A DNA stretch of 64,000 nt from Paraphysoderma sedebokerense (GCA_025602915.1 JAHLJZ010000057.1:92753-156752); one strand, 5' to 3'. Positions 49,923 through 63,321 are shown, counted from the stretch's first letter. Made by a program: numbers and translations. Notes: a model not told the origin generated them from the letters alone.

Positions 49923-52160
49923 TCATTTAAAAGTTGACCATCCTTTTCCTTCCCATCCCCACCCATCATCAACAAAATTATCATCTAAACCTGGGTCCGC
50001 ATTATACAAATCCAGAACTGGCTTTTTAGTTGTATTGTGTTTAGGAAGTGTCTTGGAATTTGTCGATGAATTTTCTGATCGAGAGTTCGTCTTGGAGGTC
50101 ATGGGTTTAATACCGCCTGATGAAACGAAAGGGAAAAAACAAGGAAAGCAGTAAATGCTGTCAACTTCCAAGTAAAAATGAATTACAATCAATTTAAACC
50201 GACTCACCTCGTCCCCGCTGTACTTGACTTGAAGAGCGTAAATTTCTGGATGACCCATCACACTCAAAATCATTTGGCTCATCTTCCATATCCTCTCTAA
50301 AACTCGACGTTGTCCTGGAATTTGTTGTGGACCGTCGGGATCGTGATGTTGACGTTGATGTTGATATAGAACTGTTATTTGATCTGACTTCCTGCTGTTT
50401 TTTGAGCGCATAATAGCGTTTCCTATTGCCACCAGCCTGTTTCCACAAAGTTTTCGAAGAAGACCCCCGTCCTCTCCGTCGTCCTCTACCGCGACCGCGT
50501 CCGGTCCCTTCAGTAGAGGACTGACCACGACTTCTTGACGAGCTGGTCGTAGACCTCGATGTGGTTGGATTACTGCCATCATTAAATTGTTGATAATATT
50601 TCGCCATTGTTGAGTCTCGAGAAGTGAGGTCACCCAGACTACTGAAGTCGGTGGGTACTTGATCCAGTTCGTCCGGAGTGAAGTCGTCCAGGTTGAATTC
50701 TAAATCATCTTCCACAAGTTCAAGACGTGAGTCATCCTCCTGGGAAAGGTCATCCTCATAATCCTGAATGTCATCCATAGATGCGTCCCCATAATCGTCC
50801 TGATAAAACTCATCGTACGGTTGCGGATACGAATTCTCATTATTTGATCTATCCTTCCGCCCTGACTTACTATCACCAATCGTAATGTCCCTGTCATTCG
50901 CTTTGCTCAATCCGTTTGATTCCCTCAAAGAATTGACCTTTCCTTCATACTCAGCGTCGTCGTCGTTGATAATGTTTCTCTTTTCAGCATTTAGATCAAA
51001 CATACTCTTAAATGTTGACGCATAGTTTTTAGTACCGATATCTTTGTCAACTGTTTGATCGTCTTTTGATTTATGACAGCCACTAGTATGAGAGTTCATA
51101 AATAGTTTGGGGAAGAATTGATTGCAGTACGGACATTGGGAGTAATCAGATTCTAGATGCGATTTTGAAATGAGTCGTGGCTTCGGGCCTTGTTATCAAC
51201 CGTCCCAGAAACGAAAATGTGAGAAACTGAATTTAACTATTCTATTTGAAGCACTACCAAAGCATACCTGTTAAGGAATACGGAGAGTCTTTGGCGAAGG
51301 AAAGAGAATCCAGTTGATGATGTGGTGAAGATAAATTCAGAGAAGTTGTCGTATTATCCTTCCCAAAACCACTGAGACTTTGAATCCGATTCTGCGAATC
51401 TTTGAGGTCGTTTCCTTTCTGTCTTAATCGTTCGACGTCGTTCTTCCTCCTTTTATAATAATTCGCTACTGACTCGTTGCATTGCTCAGTTGTCAAATCG
51501 TCATTTCTCATCTGCTTCAACCTCCGCTTGAGTCTGCTGGGTCGCGCTTTTATTGTCGGAGATGGACTATTTGTCTGTCGACTGACAGGAGCGGTGGGCA
51601 GAAAATCATCATCATCGGAGTTGCTGGCTGGTTGGATTATTGCTGATTTCACCTTTCGTTCTGTATTATACTTGGTTCCCATGCAATCAGAAGAATGTTG
51701 AACAATGTCGGAGGAAGGAAGCGACTGTAAGCACGTCGGGCATGGAACGGAATCAAGAACAGAATTAGCGTTTGATTGTGTGGGCTTTGATGGGATAGTT
51801 TCCACCTGAAATGAAACCATGTAGTTAATATGTTGCCACTAGTCATGGCATCCTACACGAAAGTACCTGCGATAATTCAGTAGAATCCCTTCCGGAGCTG
51901 GGAAATGAAGAATTTTGATGGTTGAAGGCATCAGGCGATATCCTGTTGATGAAATTGTCGTCATCACTATCTAAACATATTAAAGGCACATTTTGTTGGA
52001 CTTGTGCAGGTTTGTTAAACGCATTAATGACAGTTATCTCGTCGTCGGAGTCAATAACGATGATGGGATTCCTTTTGGTATCTTGGTTAACAGGCAGAGG
52101 TTGCGCAGACTGATGATATGGATCATCATCGTCGTCGATTGTTACGATAGGCGTGCTCAT
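49923..52160 (-). CDS. Nuclear protein with SUMO-interacting motifs and two UBZ-like zinc fingers, function unknown
   Basis: Four exons on the minus strand: 52160-51867, 51805-51268, 51188-50208 and 50116-49923, giving 668 aa with consistent phases. Residues 1-70 contain two textbook SUMO-interacting motifs, PIIVIDSDDE and VPLICLDSDDD. A UBZ4-like finger, VPCPTCLQSLPSSDIVQHSSDC (C-x2-C...H-x3-C), follows near 118-140. A second, CPYCNQFFPKLFMNSHTSGC, lies near 300-320. A very acidic stretch comes next, then an Arg/Gly tract (GRGRGRGRRRGRG) and basic Ser-rich sequence. The end GWGWEGKGW is Trp-rich. SIM plus UBZ is the layout of DNA-repair scaffolds such as RAD18, SLX4 or RAP80, but I see no RING, SAP, SprT or nuclease domain, so I do not name it. 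A role in SUMO/ubiquitin signalling on chromatin is inferred. It is divergent from the ARP10-like gene. Confidence 0.7.
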
Positions 52161-52295
52161 GATATAATTTAAAAATAGCTAATAATTATTGGATAATCTA
52201 CCAGAATGGATCGTGTCCGAATTTGAACGAAATAAACAACAAGTTGGGGAAGAACACAAATTCTTGCTCTCTGATCTTCAATCGACATTCAACAG

Positions 52296-52334
52296 ATATC
52301 ATCGGGACATATCATCGGGGCATATCATCGGTAC
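52296..52334. repeat. Three tandem 13-bp units in the ARP10 leader
   Basis: Units are atatcatcgggac, atatcatcggggc and atatcatcggtac. The related relic at 63838-63850 has one unit. Gaining 26 bp would shift a reading frame, which argues that this leader is not coding and supports the start at 52421. Confidence 0.85.
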
Positions 52335-52420
52335 AAGAAGGGAGAAGTATTCTTTCAGTGTCCCATCGAAAAACAAGTAATTTTATTGTCGATACAACAC
52401 CTATCGATCTCTCCCTCCGA

Positions 52421-54515
52421 ATGGCCTCATCTTCCGCCACCTCGAAAACGGGTCGGCCGTTGTCGGTGGAATCAATTTTAAAAAACAAACCATCATATTC
52501 CTTCTATTCATCTGACGATGCGATTGTTATAGATTTGGGATCATTGTATTCAAAAGTTGGATTTTCGAGCGACCACTCTCCAAGATTCATCATCCCGTAT
52601 CGCCCGCCCAAACCTCACCCGAGCCCAAATGATTTGCTACAATTATGTAGCCTTGAATTCACGCAATCTGATACAGAATATGTCATTTCGATATTGCGAG
52701 ATCACTTATTTGATGTGTTCTTCAGGTACATCTCTACTATAATTCATTACCATTAAGGAGACTCGGCGAAATGAACTCACGTCAAATTGAAGATACCTTT
52801 TATGTGACCCAAAGAACAAATCTGTTGTGCTGTGTGAGAATCCTCTCATGCCAGTCCGCCTGAAAGAAGTCATTGCTCATGTCTTATTCGATTACTTTCA
52901 GGTTTGGTTGTTTTCAATATGTTTGGTGACATTCTAAACTAATTGAGTTTACTTATCTAGATAGAATCTCTTTCGTTCGTTCCTTCTCCATTAGCATCAT
53001 TAATGACTCTTGGCCAAGAAGATGGGATTGTGTTTGACTGTGGTCATCTGGAAACCTTCGCAATACCTGTAAGCTGCTCTGGAATTTTACGATTAGGACT
53101 TTATGTTGAACGATTTTTGCTCGTAGATTTATGATGGCAGGCCCCTGATTACATCCATTCACAGTATTCCAATCGCGGGAAATTCCGTCACGCAACGACT
53201 GAAGGAGCTCCTTGTCCGTTTCGGCTCCCTTTTGACACCTTTGAATGACGGTACTTCCTCTTCTCAGACGTCCATTAAAAGTAGCAGTCAGGGAGTTTGG
53301 CTTGAATGGGCCGTATGGGCATTAGGGGGTCCACTTGAAAAACAACAAATAGAGGAAAACGAACACACGACGGGATATACTTTGGTGCCTTGGGATAATT
53401 CTGTCATCGAATCGATTTTAACTTTAGAATTTCTGGAAGAAATCAAGAGTCGAGTGTGTTTCGTGGGGGATATCCCAAAAGAGGAAGAATTTGTCGTGGG
53501 GCAACAACCCGTTGAAACTACAAAGGCTGATCACGATCCTAAATTGGTCCAACAATATAAAATATACAAAAGTACAGCAACAACAGTCTATTATCCTCTT
53601 GGGGATAGAGGTACGAAGGTTACTGGCAGTAAGAATATGAAATTAATTATTCCTGGTTGGGTGCGAGAACGAGCGGCAGAAGTCTTATTCGAAGGAGACG
53701 ATGACTCTAAATCTATAGCGACTTGCATCCTCGATGCACTTAAATCGGTAAATCCTGCGTCTGTTCATCTAAAACTTTATTTACATTGTCTTGCTGATGA
53801 ATTAATTGATTTAGTCACCGTCTGATACGCGCTCGACATTATCGAAAACTATCCTTCTCACTGGCGGCACATCGATGCTTCCTGGTTTCTACAGACGAGT
53901 CTACGCTGAGCTTGATGCTATGATAGGATCCAATAAATTTTACGAAGAGCTGAAGGGCCTGTTAAAGCTATTGCTGTTGCGAAAACCAGGTGATGGTGTG
54001 ATTCATTGCAACATCTCGAGTTGGGTAGGAGGTATGAAAGTCGTTGTATTGGTAGGCTTATCTGATGAAGGCGATGGCTGACATTAACCTTTATTTGCAA
54101 AGCCTCCATTGCCTCATCTGCCAAATTGTTGTCGCCGAAATTCGAATTTACCAAATCTCAATACGCATCAGCCCTGTCTCAGTCCAACTCACCGCCTTCA
54201 TCAGAGCCGCTACCACAAACAAGTCCGATGGATCTTAAAATTTCGTCGTTAGAATCCCATAGCGTTAATGCTATTCCCGACTGGAGCAATCAGCTCTACG
54301 CAGCCTTAGATCATGAAGCACCGAAAGAGAAGGAAACGAAAAGCGTTTTAGGTAGAAATTGGGGAATCGGTAATACGAGTATCTCTGCCAAACGGTATAG
54401 CCGCTTAAGCAGTGGTGAATATAGCAGGACAGGTATTGTAGGTCGATCAAGTCCTGTTGGTGGTGGCAGACAATCTCATATCGTTAGTGATTCCGGAAAA
54501 GAGAATGTAGAATAA
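52421..54515 (+). CDS. ARP10: Actin-related protein, Arp10-like
   Basis: Six exons: 52421-52725, 52793-52901, 52961-53068, 53127-53747, 53815-54031 and 54103-54515, giving 590 aa. Actin-fold blocks: DAIVIDLGSLYSKVGF (phosphate loop 1), VVLCENPLMPVRLKEVIAHVLFDYF, DGIVFDCGHLETFAIPIYDGRPL (phosphate loop 2), SKTILLTGGTSMLPGFYRRVYAEL (adenosine motif) and SSWVGGASIAS near the end. The weak conservation, insertions in the middle and a long Ser-rich C-terminal tail fit Arp10/Arp11, the pointed-end subunit of dynactin, better than actin or Arp1. The assignment to Arp10 rather than another divergent ARP is an inference. The frame is open upstream to an ATG at 52223, but that part holds a 13-bp tandem repeat and I regard it as leader. 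A diverged partial copy lies at the right edge of the window. Confidence 0.8.
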
Positions 54516-54525
54516 AATAACTTTC

Positions 54526-54605
54526 GGTACTGAATTAGCATATTTTATTAATCGGTGGGATAAGTTTCAATACCGAATTAGAGTATATTTTAGTAATTAG
54601 TGGGT
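54526..54605. repeat. Imperfect direct repeat of about 36 bp just after ARP10
   Basis: ggtactgaattagcatattt (from about 54526) recurs in diverged form as taccgaattagagtatattt (from about 54571), and each is followed by a similar taatcggtggg/taattagtggg block. Confidence 0.6.
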
Positions 54606-55519
54606 TGCGAAAGAAGCACTATTGATATGATATTGCCACACTTTATTTCATTCTGTTCAAAGTGGGCTAAGCCAAGAAAAGCGAACCTGTATCTCGCTTT
54701 GGAGGACTTTCGAGGACAGCATATGGGCCCGAATGACAGTTCTCCCATTGACGAAATTTCATATTCTTTGTCTGCACAATCCCTTTTACATCCACATTGC
54801 ACATAAACTCTCTGTCATTCGATCAACATGTCTTAATCGCCAATCCATAACCCCCTCTCCGGAACTCCAAATATTAGGATAGAATAACGTGCGTTTTGTC
54901 TAGCGCCGCCTTGAATTGGCCATAATTCAAAATTTTGAAGATCCATAACTGCAGATAATTAATTCTAATGCGGGAAAGTAAAAGGAGCTCTACATAAAGG
55001 GCTAAGATTAGTGGTTCTCAATGGCCGAATATATTCCAGACGAAGTTGCCGTTTAGATGTTCAACAAAGTTTATACTATCAATCATACTATTCGCAAATA
55101 ATAATAAGACAGTAGAATATTATCAATGGAAATGACCGGTCAATCGGATTTCCGGTAAACAAAATGGAAGGAAAGCGGGCACCCGTTAACCCAGATCATG
55201 AAATTCATTCGTCATTATTTCAAGGACTGCAACAACGGTACTGTGAATGATTTTCCCTCCAGTTGTCCGAAGTGTAACGACCTCTATGTGGACCGCATCG
55301 TTAGAGGGAGCCGCAGAGCTGTCTGTCAAACGATTTTATAAATTGTATTGGGTCTGTCGATTTCATTCAAATGTATTTCGCACTTGAATCCAGGTTAAGT
55401 TAAGCTGAAATAGGGGTGATTGGTGGGACAGAACCATCCCCATTCTTAATCTTGATGATTATCGATTATCCGTCGAAATCGACGAAAAAGGAGTGAAAAA
55501 GGACGAATGTTTGTAGCTG

Positions 55520-55553
55520 CTTAGTCCTTAGAGCTCCTTAGTCCTTAGAGCTG
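55520..55553. repeat. Two tandem 17-bp units
   Basis: cttagtccttagagct(c/g) occurs twice in a row, about 230 bp upstream of the next gene. Confidence 0.75.
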
Positions 55554-55780
55554 TTCTCAGCCTGTTGGTTGCCGACGTCTCCCGCTGCCCCGTCACCTTT
55601 CAATGAATTCAGGAGGCAGCCAGGCGCCGGATTGCTGGAGTCGGACCTGGTCGGACGCGAAAATGGAATGTGGGCAGAGCAAGATGTATGCGTCAGAGGC
55701 CAAGATACATAAGTCTCTGCGAACATACCTCACAGTTCCAACCTGTGCAACCGAGTCGTTCTTGCCATAGTCCATACTGA

Positions 55781-58700
55781 ATGCAGCACATTCGGCCACT
55801 TCATCTGCAATGCGTCATCGCTTGCCTCTTCCTCTTCTTTTGCTCCTCACGGGCAGCTCTGTCGAATTATTCTCCCTTTTACATGAATGCAACTTGGACG
55901 ACGGGCATCCCATCATCGACAACGGTTGTAGATAGTGTCTTCGACAACTCTAGCAATGTGGTGTACATTCTGGATAGTCAATTCAAGGTATACAAACTTA
56001 ATTATTATACGCTCTCGACGTCCATTACTAGAGACTGGTCGTCTGTTGTTACGTCTGGCATGATGCCTTGGTCCCACGAAAGGTAGATATAATGTACCGT
56101 TGCGCACACAGTGTCTCTATGTGTCCCGCCAAGAGTAAAATTTTAAACTTATTTTCCCTTGGGTACGTTCGGAAGGAAAACGAAGAATTCAGTCCTTGGG
56201 GTCAACCCTTATAGTTCTGAAGTATTTTTAGCGGTAGATATATCCGAATTCTCTTTCCGAAAGAAATCCCTATTTCTTTTAACTCTAATCGAATTTCTGC
56301 CATTAAACAGACGTACTGTTACGCCTCTTCCGGTAGATCGACTCTGATAATTTATCGCTTTAACGGCAATTTATATCAAATTGGAAACTCTGTTCAATAC
56401 ACTTATTCGTCGAGTAATTTCTTCACCAAACAGTATCGAAATCCGTATGTAACTTGTTTAGTCTAGTAAATGTCTTCGGTAAAAGAACCAACTCAATGTC
56501 TCTTCAAATTTAGCCGTCTCAAACTGCATTTTGTATCGAGGGACATCCTGCACGTTGCAGCTTTTCATGACAACAGTGTTTACAATGGTTTATGGTTGTC
56601 AAGCATAAGGATTTCATACAACTTTGGTGATGATGAGGAGGAGGACAATAATTTGACCACGAAACTAGCCACTTGTCTGGCATGTCTCCAAATCACTGCC
56701 GTTGCCATTGATTTTGGATGTAACGGCGCTTCCGTATGCATTTGGACAAATTCCAGAGCCGTATCCGAATACCGACTTACAGATTATTCATTCAAAAATC
56801 AGACTACAATCGACACTTTGTCGACCCCAATCCAATTTGATCCCGCCGCTCATAGGTTTGGGGATGTAATCTTCTTTGTTCACAGGCTGGTTAATGATTC
56901 CAGTAAACTGATAGCACACAGTAAAACCACTACACATAATTCAGTGGACACCGATGTTTTACCATATAGATATGACTTTCCAGCACAAATTGATATTGAT
57001 ATAAGGGTTTCCCTTGGGGGGTCAGTTTTTGTGGGATTTACATCCAATATTACCAGCTCGAATCTCAATAGCTACGACATCGTCATTTCTCAATATAATT
57101 CTTCACTCCGCCGCCTTTCGACAACCGTTATGACTACGGTTAGACAAGACAATCTCACTTTAGTTATTCCGCGGAATAATAACATGTCATTCAGTGTCGT
57201 TGGGTCATCAGATGGTTCATTAGATAATCCAAATGCAACTCAAGCGTCACGAACTATTTTCGTTGCGCATTTTAAAGCGTTCAGCATATCAAATGTCCAA
57301 CCTAGTATCGTTTCTCCCGGTAAATCGATTGAAATCGAGTTCTCCGCTCTCCCGTCCGGTGCTACTGCAGGGATTCCGAGAGTAATATTCAATGGTCGAA
57401 TGTGTACAAACTCGAGATGGAATTCAAACCTACTAAATACGACTGTCGGCCCTGGCGTGGGAGGTAAATTGTCATATCCTCATGCCCGCGCATGGTAAAT
57501 GTTACTAATTTCACCATTATAGGGCCTCACGAGCTCTCAGTTATATTTGATTACCTTCCATTCAGACCAAGTGTTGCCACCGATACCATGTTATCTTTTC
57601 CGCCTGCCGCTATTCTAAATATTATTCCTTCCGAGGTCCCCGCTGGTATGTCGCAATGTGCTGGATATTTTATTTTCTCTTTGGCTGACACCTCATATCT
57701 TTAGCGGGTTATCCCATTACGATCATACTGAACCCAATCGGTTACACGACGGAAAGTTTGGCCGTCGAAGTTGGGGGAAGACCCTGCGCGAATGCGGTAC
57801 AAATATCGGAGAATTCACTTCAATGCACTGTGGGCCCAGGTACGTCATCTCAAGTCGCTTCATGTTTGCTTACTTGTCTTCTCAATCTATCAATTGATAG
57901 GCACCGGCCGAAATCATTCAGTTGTCGTAATCATTGGTACCAACCGCAGCAATGGTTCTGCTTTCATATCTTACCACCGCCCTATCTTAAGCCAAATCGT
58001 TCCATCAGCTGGCCCCGTAGCTGGCAACAATCAAGTGAACTTAACGTGTGACGGTGTCCTATTATTTCTCTTTTACATCTTCCCCGTACTGACTTCTGTG
58101 CTCCTAATAGAGGCTCAAATTTCGGAACATGCTCATCTGGAGTTCCATGTTCGCCGGCCCCTAACTCCTGGGTGAACATTGGTGGCAAAAACTGCACAAG
58201 CATAAAGCTCTTCTCTGACACTCGCCTCACTTGTGTTGCGCCAAGTGGTGTTGGCAGGAATCATACCGTTTGCCTGAGCATTAATGGACAGGAAAGTAAT
58301 GAGATTTCGTATGCTTATGAAAGACCACTTATTTCAGTTCTTGTCCCACGATCGTCGGTGGAAAGTAGTCCGGTAAGTCAAACTCCTTATAAATGTAGCT
58401 AAACCACTCTCTAACGATTGTAATAGACTGTTTATATTGAAGGTTTCAACTTTGGATTTAATGAAAGTCACGTTTCCGTTAATTTCACCGATGTCAACAC
58501 ATCGGCTGCGTACCCTTGTCCTACTGTGACTTTAAGCTCTGATAGTCATCTCCGGTGGTAAGCGTGGTTTTTTTCTGGGAATTGTGAGAAAATATTTGCT
58601 TACACTTATATATCTTGTGACAAAAGTGATTTTGGGAATAGCACCATCCCACTATTCGCTGAATTCGATGTGACCATAACTGTTTTCGAACAAAAAAGTT

Positions 58701-61700
58701 TGCTTTCCAGTAACAGCAAATTTTACAGCGGGATCTCCAACAGCCCTCCAGTTGCTTATCAGTTTAACACCTCTGTGCATGAAGATCAATCAACCATTAT
58801 CCAGTTAGAGGGCAGCGATCCGGATGCAGGGGATGCAGTCAGAATATATGTTGTCACTACGCCTCAACATGGAAACTTGTACTATTATTTGGCAACATCC
58901 ATAGATCCTAAAGGACCCATCGTAGATGCATCTTTATGGCCTGTCGAGCTGCCACTAGGGCGAGTAATCTACTTTCCCCCCTTTGATTTTCACGGAGAGG
59001 ATTCTTTCTCCTTCATAGTTCGAGATAACTACAATGCAGGTTGGTGTCTCTGAACCTTACAAATCATTATTGGTAATTATCACATTTAATGCCCTCTTTC
59101 TTGTCTTTAGAGTCTTCACTCTCGTATGCAAACATTTCTATTTTACCGGTCAGCGACCCACCTGTTCCGAATCCATTACACATCAATATTTCCGAAGACA
59201 GCGTGGTACTTGTTAATTTCACATTCTCGGATCCCGATTCGCATACCTCGGTAATCAGTATTATTATAATTACATTGCCTTCAGCTGGCTTTATTTTCGA
59301 ACTCGATGACACCCAAACGCCAATCACTGAAATCACCAGCGTTCCCTTTGAATTGTCTAATTATTCCAAAACCGTCATGTACAGACCGCCATTGAATTCA
59401 GTGGGTATCGTCAGTGGATTATCGTTCAAGGTGCGCGACGAGACTGCAGATTCGTTGATTGCGGCCGAAGTCACAATTTCCATTGATCCGGTTAATGATG
59501 CTCCAGTTGCATCCAACAAGTCGTATTCAATTTCGGAGGATTCCGCTGTCACCATAACATTCGACTGCGGGGATGTCGATTTTGGCGACAAGTTGTCGGT
59601 ATATGTCGATTCGGTTCCACCGTTGGAGGCAGGGAATCTATTCTTTCCGGAATTAAGATACAAATTACGGTACGTTTCTCCTGATTAAGTTATGAAGAGT
59701 GCAATTTCCTCTAATACGTTGCCATGTCAGTGTTTACCCAAATGATCCCGTTCCTGCATCTTTAACTTTAGAACTGGCATCAAATTTTTACGGTGACTTC
59801 TCTTTCGGCTACAGGTGTAGGGATGGAAGTTTATTCAGTGAACGAGCGTACATCAATGTCGAAGTCACGGATGTGAACGATGCACCCACCGCTTTATCCG
59901 AAACCTTTACAGTTGACGAAGAAACAGATCTATCAATTCAACTCGTTGTGTCAGACGTAGAAACGAACGACCAAATTTCTATAACTATTCTAGCACTTCC
60001 GCACCAAGGAAATTTACTAGCTCAGATGAACGACACTGATGCGTTAAACAACACTTGGTCAGTTATTACCCCGGACACCATTCCATGGACGATGCCCTTC
60101 TACCGAAAAAATCTGATTTTCCGCCCTTTTCCCGATACGCACGGTGACCCATATGCCATTTTCTCTTTCCAATGCGACGATGGAATTGACAAGTCCATTA
60201 TTGCCACTATTGCTATCAAAGTGACCTCAGTAAATGGTGCGTTCAAATGGAGAATTTATTTAAGTATCACTCTCACTCTTCCATTTCCAATAGATCATCC
60301 AACAATGAACTTCACGTCGCTTGATATCTTGGCATACGAAGACAGCGAAGTCACAATAACGTTGGATATAAAAGATGTAGATCTGAACGACCGATTGCTG
60401 GTGAAGATAACTGATATTATTGTCAACGGAACGTTATATCATTTCGACCGACGAACCAATTCACGAACCCAGTTAACAATTGGAGAAGGAAGCGAGATAG
60501 CAGGGCCACCTTATGTGATAGTTTTTCGTCCAACTCCTGATTTCTACAGCGAAACTGTAGACTCAATTCAGAAGTTCAATGTGACATTCACCGATCTCTC
60601 AGGTGCTGGCTCATCTCATCAAGTCAATTTTTCGGTTCTCCCAGTCAATGATAGACCAATTATTGATTGCGTATCGAATTCAATCGAACTTCCTCTGGAC
60701 TTCGTGATTACGAGTTTTGGGGAATATAATTTTACTATTGAAGTAACAGATGTTGACAATGCCCAAGTGAATTTTGTTCTGGTTAAAGCTCCCCAACAGG
60801 GGTACTTGAGCGCCGAAGGGATAGCATTTGCAGAGAACAGTCAGTTCACAACTAAGCAGTTATCGTTTCATTCTAATAATTCAGGAGGAGGATATCCGTA
60901 TTCTTATTTCTCGGTATATGCTGTCGATGACGCTGGTGCTGTGTCCAATACTTGTACTTTTCAGTTTACTTTTACTTGTCCACCGCGTAAGTTTTTCCCT
61001 TCTGTCAGAATACGGTAATCGCTGTATGAATTGACCATTTGGCAGGTCTCTATAACAATATCTTTTCTGGCGGAAAGGGCCCGACTTGTAGCGAATGCCC
61101 GGTAAGTTGACATTCAAAGCTCTTTTTACTTTTTCTTTAATTGACCCTTAATCCATAGACTGGCTCTTTCTGCAGGTAATATTCTAGTTGTACCGTGCAT
61201 ATGTCGTCTGCATATTGAATACAATTTCTGCTGTAGCCAAGACGGAAAGCATCGTCCCCATCCAAATTTTGGTTGGTGGAAGAACAACGATAGTAATGCC
61301 TATGTGCCATGTATTCCGGTAAGTTCCATTTGAATAACTGTTTGAAAATTTTTTCTAAATCGAAGTGATACGTGAAGCTCGAAGCCTGCCCTGGATCAGA
61401 ATCTGAGTGCAGTGTTGGATATGAAGGGCAACGATGTGGTAAATGCTCAAGCGGATTTTACCGAATCTCTGGCACTTGTAAATCCTGTAAAACTGCCTTG
61501 CCGGATTGGGTAGTGCCTGTTGGGACAGTTGGAGTGTTCACTTTGATTTGTGTCATGTCATTAGCCTTAAAAGGGGGCCCAAGGTAAGCTTCAATCAGAT
61601 TACGAAATTACGCTGGACGATAATTAAATGAAAATTCAGCGAAGGCCTTATGAACATTATACTTAATTTCATTCAAACCGTGGCGTTGTTTGATCAGTAG

Positions 61701-63207
61701 GTGTTTTTGATTGTCTATCAAGTCGTCACGAATTCTCACATGATACTACATCTTGCAGGCTAAATTTTGACTTTTATCCGGCTTTGGAAGGCCTCGCAGA
61801 AGGTTTTCATAGTATCGGCTATCTCAATATTGAAGTGGGGGCGCCTGAATGTATACTTTCGAAGTATCAATTTGTTGGAGCCTTGGATTACCGATTCAAG
61901 TTTACCGTAATAACGTTGCTGCCGCTGATATTACTTGGAATCGTAAGCGCAGTTGTAATTCTGAATACTTATCCATTCCTGTCACTATTTGTGCGCATCC
62001 GAAAATGCGTTGACCGACAAAATTCTGTTCCACCTGAAGTTCTGTATGACCATCAAAACAGAACCTTAGTCAGTTGTATCCAAGCCTACAACACACTCCT
62101 TGGGATGATATATATTATTGTTGTTAACCAATCACTTGCGTTAGTGTCATTATCCCTTTTCAAGGAAATGATGTCTGAAGAAACAATAATAATACTGTCG
62201 TTTTTTTTTCAGAATTTTCGATTGCAGTTTGGAGCCAGATGGACAGTACTGGATGGACGCTCAGCCGGATTCACTTTGTTACCAAGGTTGGTGGGAAAGT
62301 TACGCCACCCTGGCGTATGTCGCAATTGCCTGTTATGTCATCGGTGAGTGTTAATCTTTGGATGCAAATACGGCTGTGCTAAGTTGCTGATAACCAGCGT
62401 TCAGGAATTCCATTATATTTCGCTGTCTTGATATTTTTTTACTACCAAACCAGATTTTTTGGAACACATTGGTTGCAAGCTAGAGAATATGCGGAACGAA
62501 TGTTGAATGTTCAAAAAAGTTACTTCAGAATGACTCATCAATACTTTATCGTCATCCAATTCATGCGGAAGATATTAGTTGTGGTACGCATTTCAAGAAC
62601 GTATTCATCTTTCTGCAGTTGCCTGAAACTAAGACCCGCACGATATAAATAGATCGTTAAAATGTTTTTCAGCAAGTATTTAGTTCTCCAAGCTGTGCTA
62701 ACGTCTGTCATTTTGTCGATTGATGCGGTTCTGTCGGCTAAATATCTTCCGTATGTATTTAAATCTTTGAATGCATTGGAAGTCATTTGTACCCTTTCCG
62801 CCATTGTTATCATGAACGGTGCGCTATTGTACGTTTTTCAGTTTGTGACGCTGCGTGAGTCTTGTATTTTGATATTTTTCGTTGTTAGAATACACCTCAA
62901 TCAATTTCGAACCGTCTCACAAAGGGATGTGGTAGCGGCAATAATTATTATCCTCCTAATCAGTTGCGTAACTGTCGCGATCTTGATGGTGATCATCGAA
63001 GTCATTGCCCGCATTAAGAAGTGGAAGGAAATCAACCAGAAATCGCAAGTTTTCGACGAAAAGTTCTTGGCAAATACTCAAATTGGGGGGAATATTAGCC
63101 GATTTAAATTGGTGAATATGGCATTGCTGAGGACAGTTTTTGAGCAAACCTTAGATGAAGCAGAGGAATCTATGGCGAAATTGAAACAAAAAAATAGACA
63201 CGCATAG
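55781..63207 (+). CDS. Large surface protein: TIG and cadherin-like repeats, Cys-rich segment, multiple membrane spans
   Basis: About 21 exons with consistent phases, total about 2010 aa: 55781-56082, 56176-56233, 56311-56444, 56514-57463, 57523-57645, 57705-57839, 57901-58053, 58113-58372, 58427-58557, 58627-59039, 59111-59669, 59731-60236, 60294-60986, 61046-61101, 61159-61175, 61237-61318, 61378-61583, 61759-62172, 62213-62343, 62405-62583 and 62677-63207. It starts with a signal peptide (VIACLFLFFCSS). IPT/TIG-type folds follow from about residue 420 (VQPSIVSPGKSIEIEF, LQCTVGPG, TCVAPSGVG). Six cadherin-like or tandem-95-type repeats lie at about 786-1470, each with an ED..V..DPD/DVD pattern and NDAP linkers. 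A Cys-rich EGF/ephrin-receptor-like segment (GYEGQRCGKCSSGFYR) leads into several membrane spans beginning with DWVVPVGTVGVFTLICVMSL, and a short basic cytosolic tail. A receptor or adhesion role is inferred. One exon (61159-61175) is 17 nt. Confidence 0.78.
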
Positions 63208-63321
63208 AGAGTTTTGCAAATTTTCAGAAGTTACCATATATGTATTGCAGTTAATACTTTAATTAGTGATTTCGGTAGATCCGGAACAGTCAGCCTAAAT
63301 GTTTACTAGATAGCTACGGCA

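Larger units (their letters stand above)
54516..55780. other. Intergenic region, ARP10 to surface protein gene
   Basis: About 1.27 kb without a supported gene. It contains two short direct repeats listed separately. Small frames (for example plus 54600-54806, minus 55538-55799) show no family similarity. Confidence 0.6.

Noticed and set aside
57771-58175. Overlapping frames inside the surface protein gene
   Set aside because: They are alternative frames of exons 6-8, which are better explained by TIG-domain splicing.
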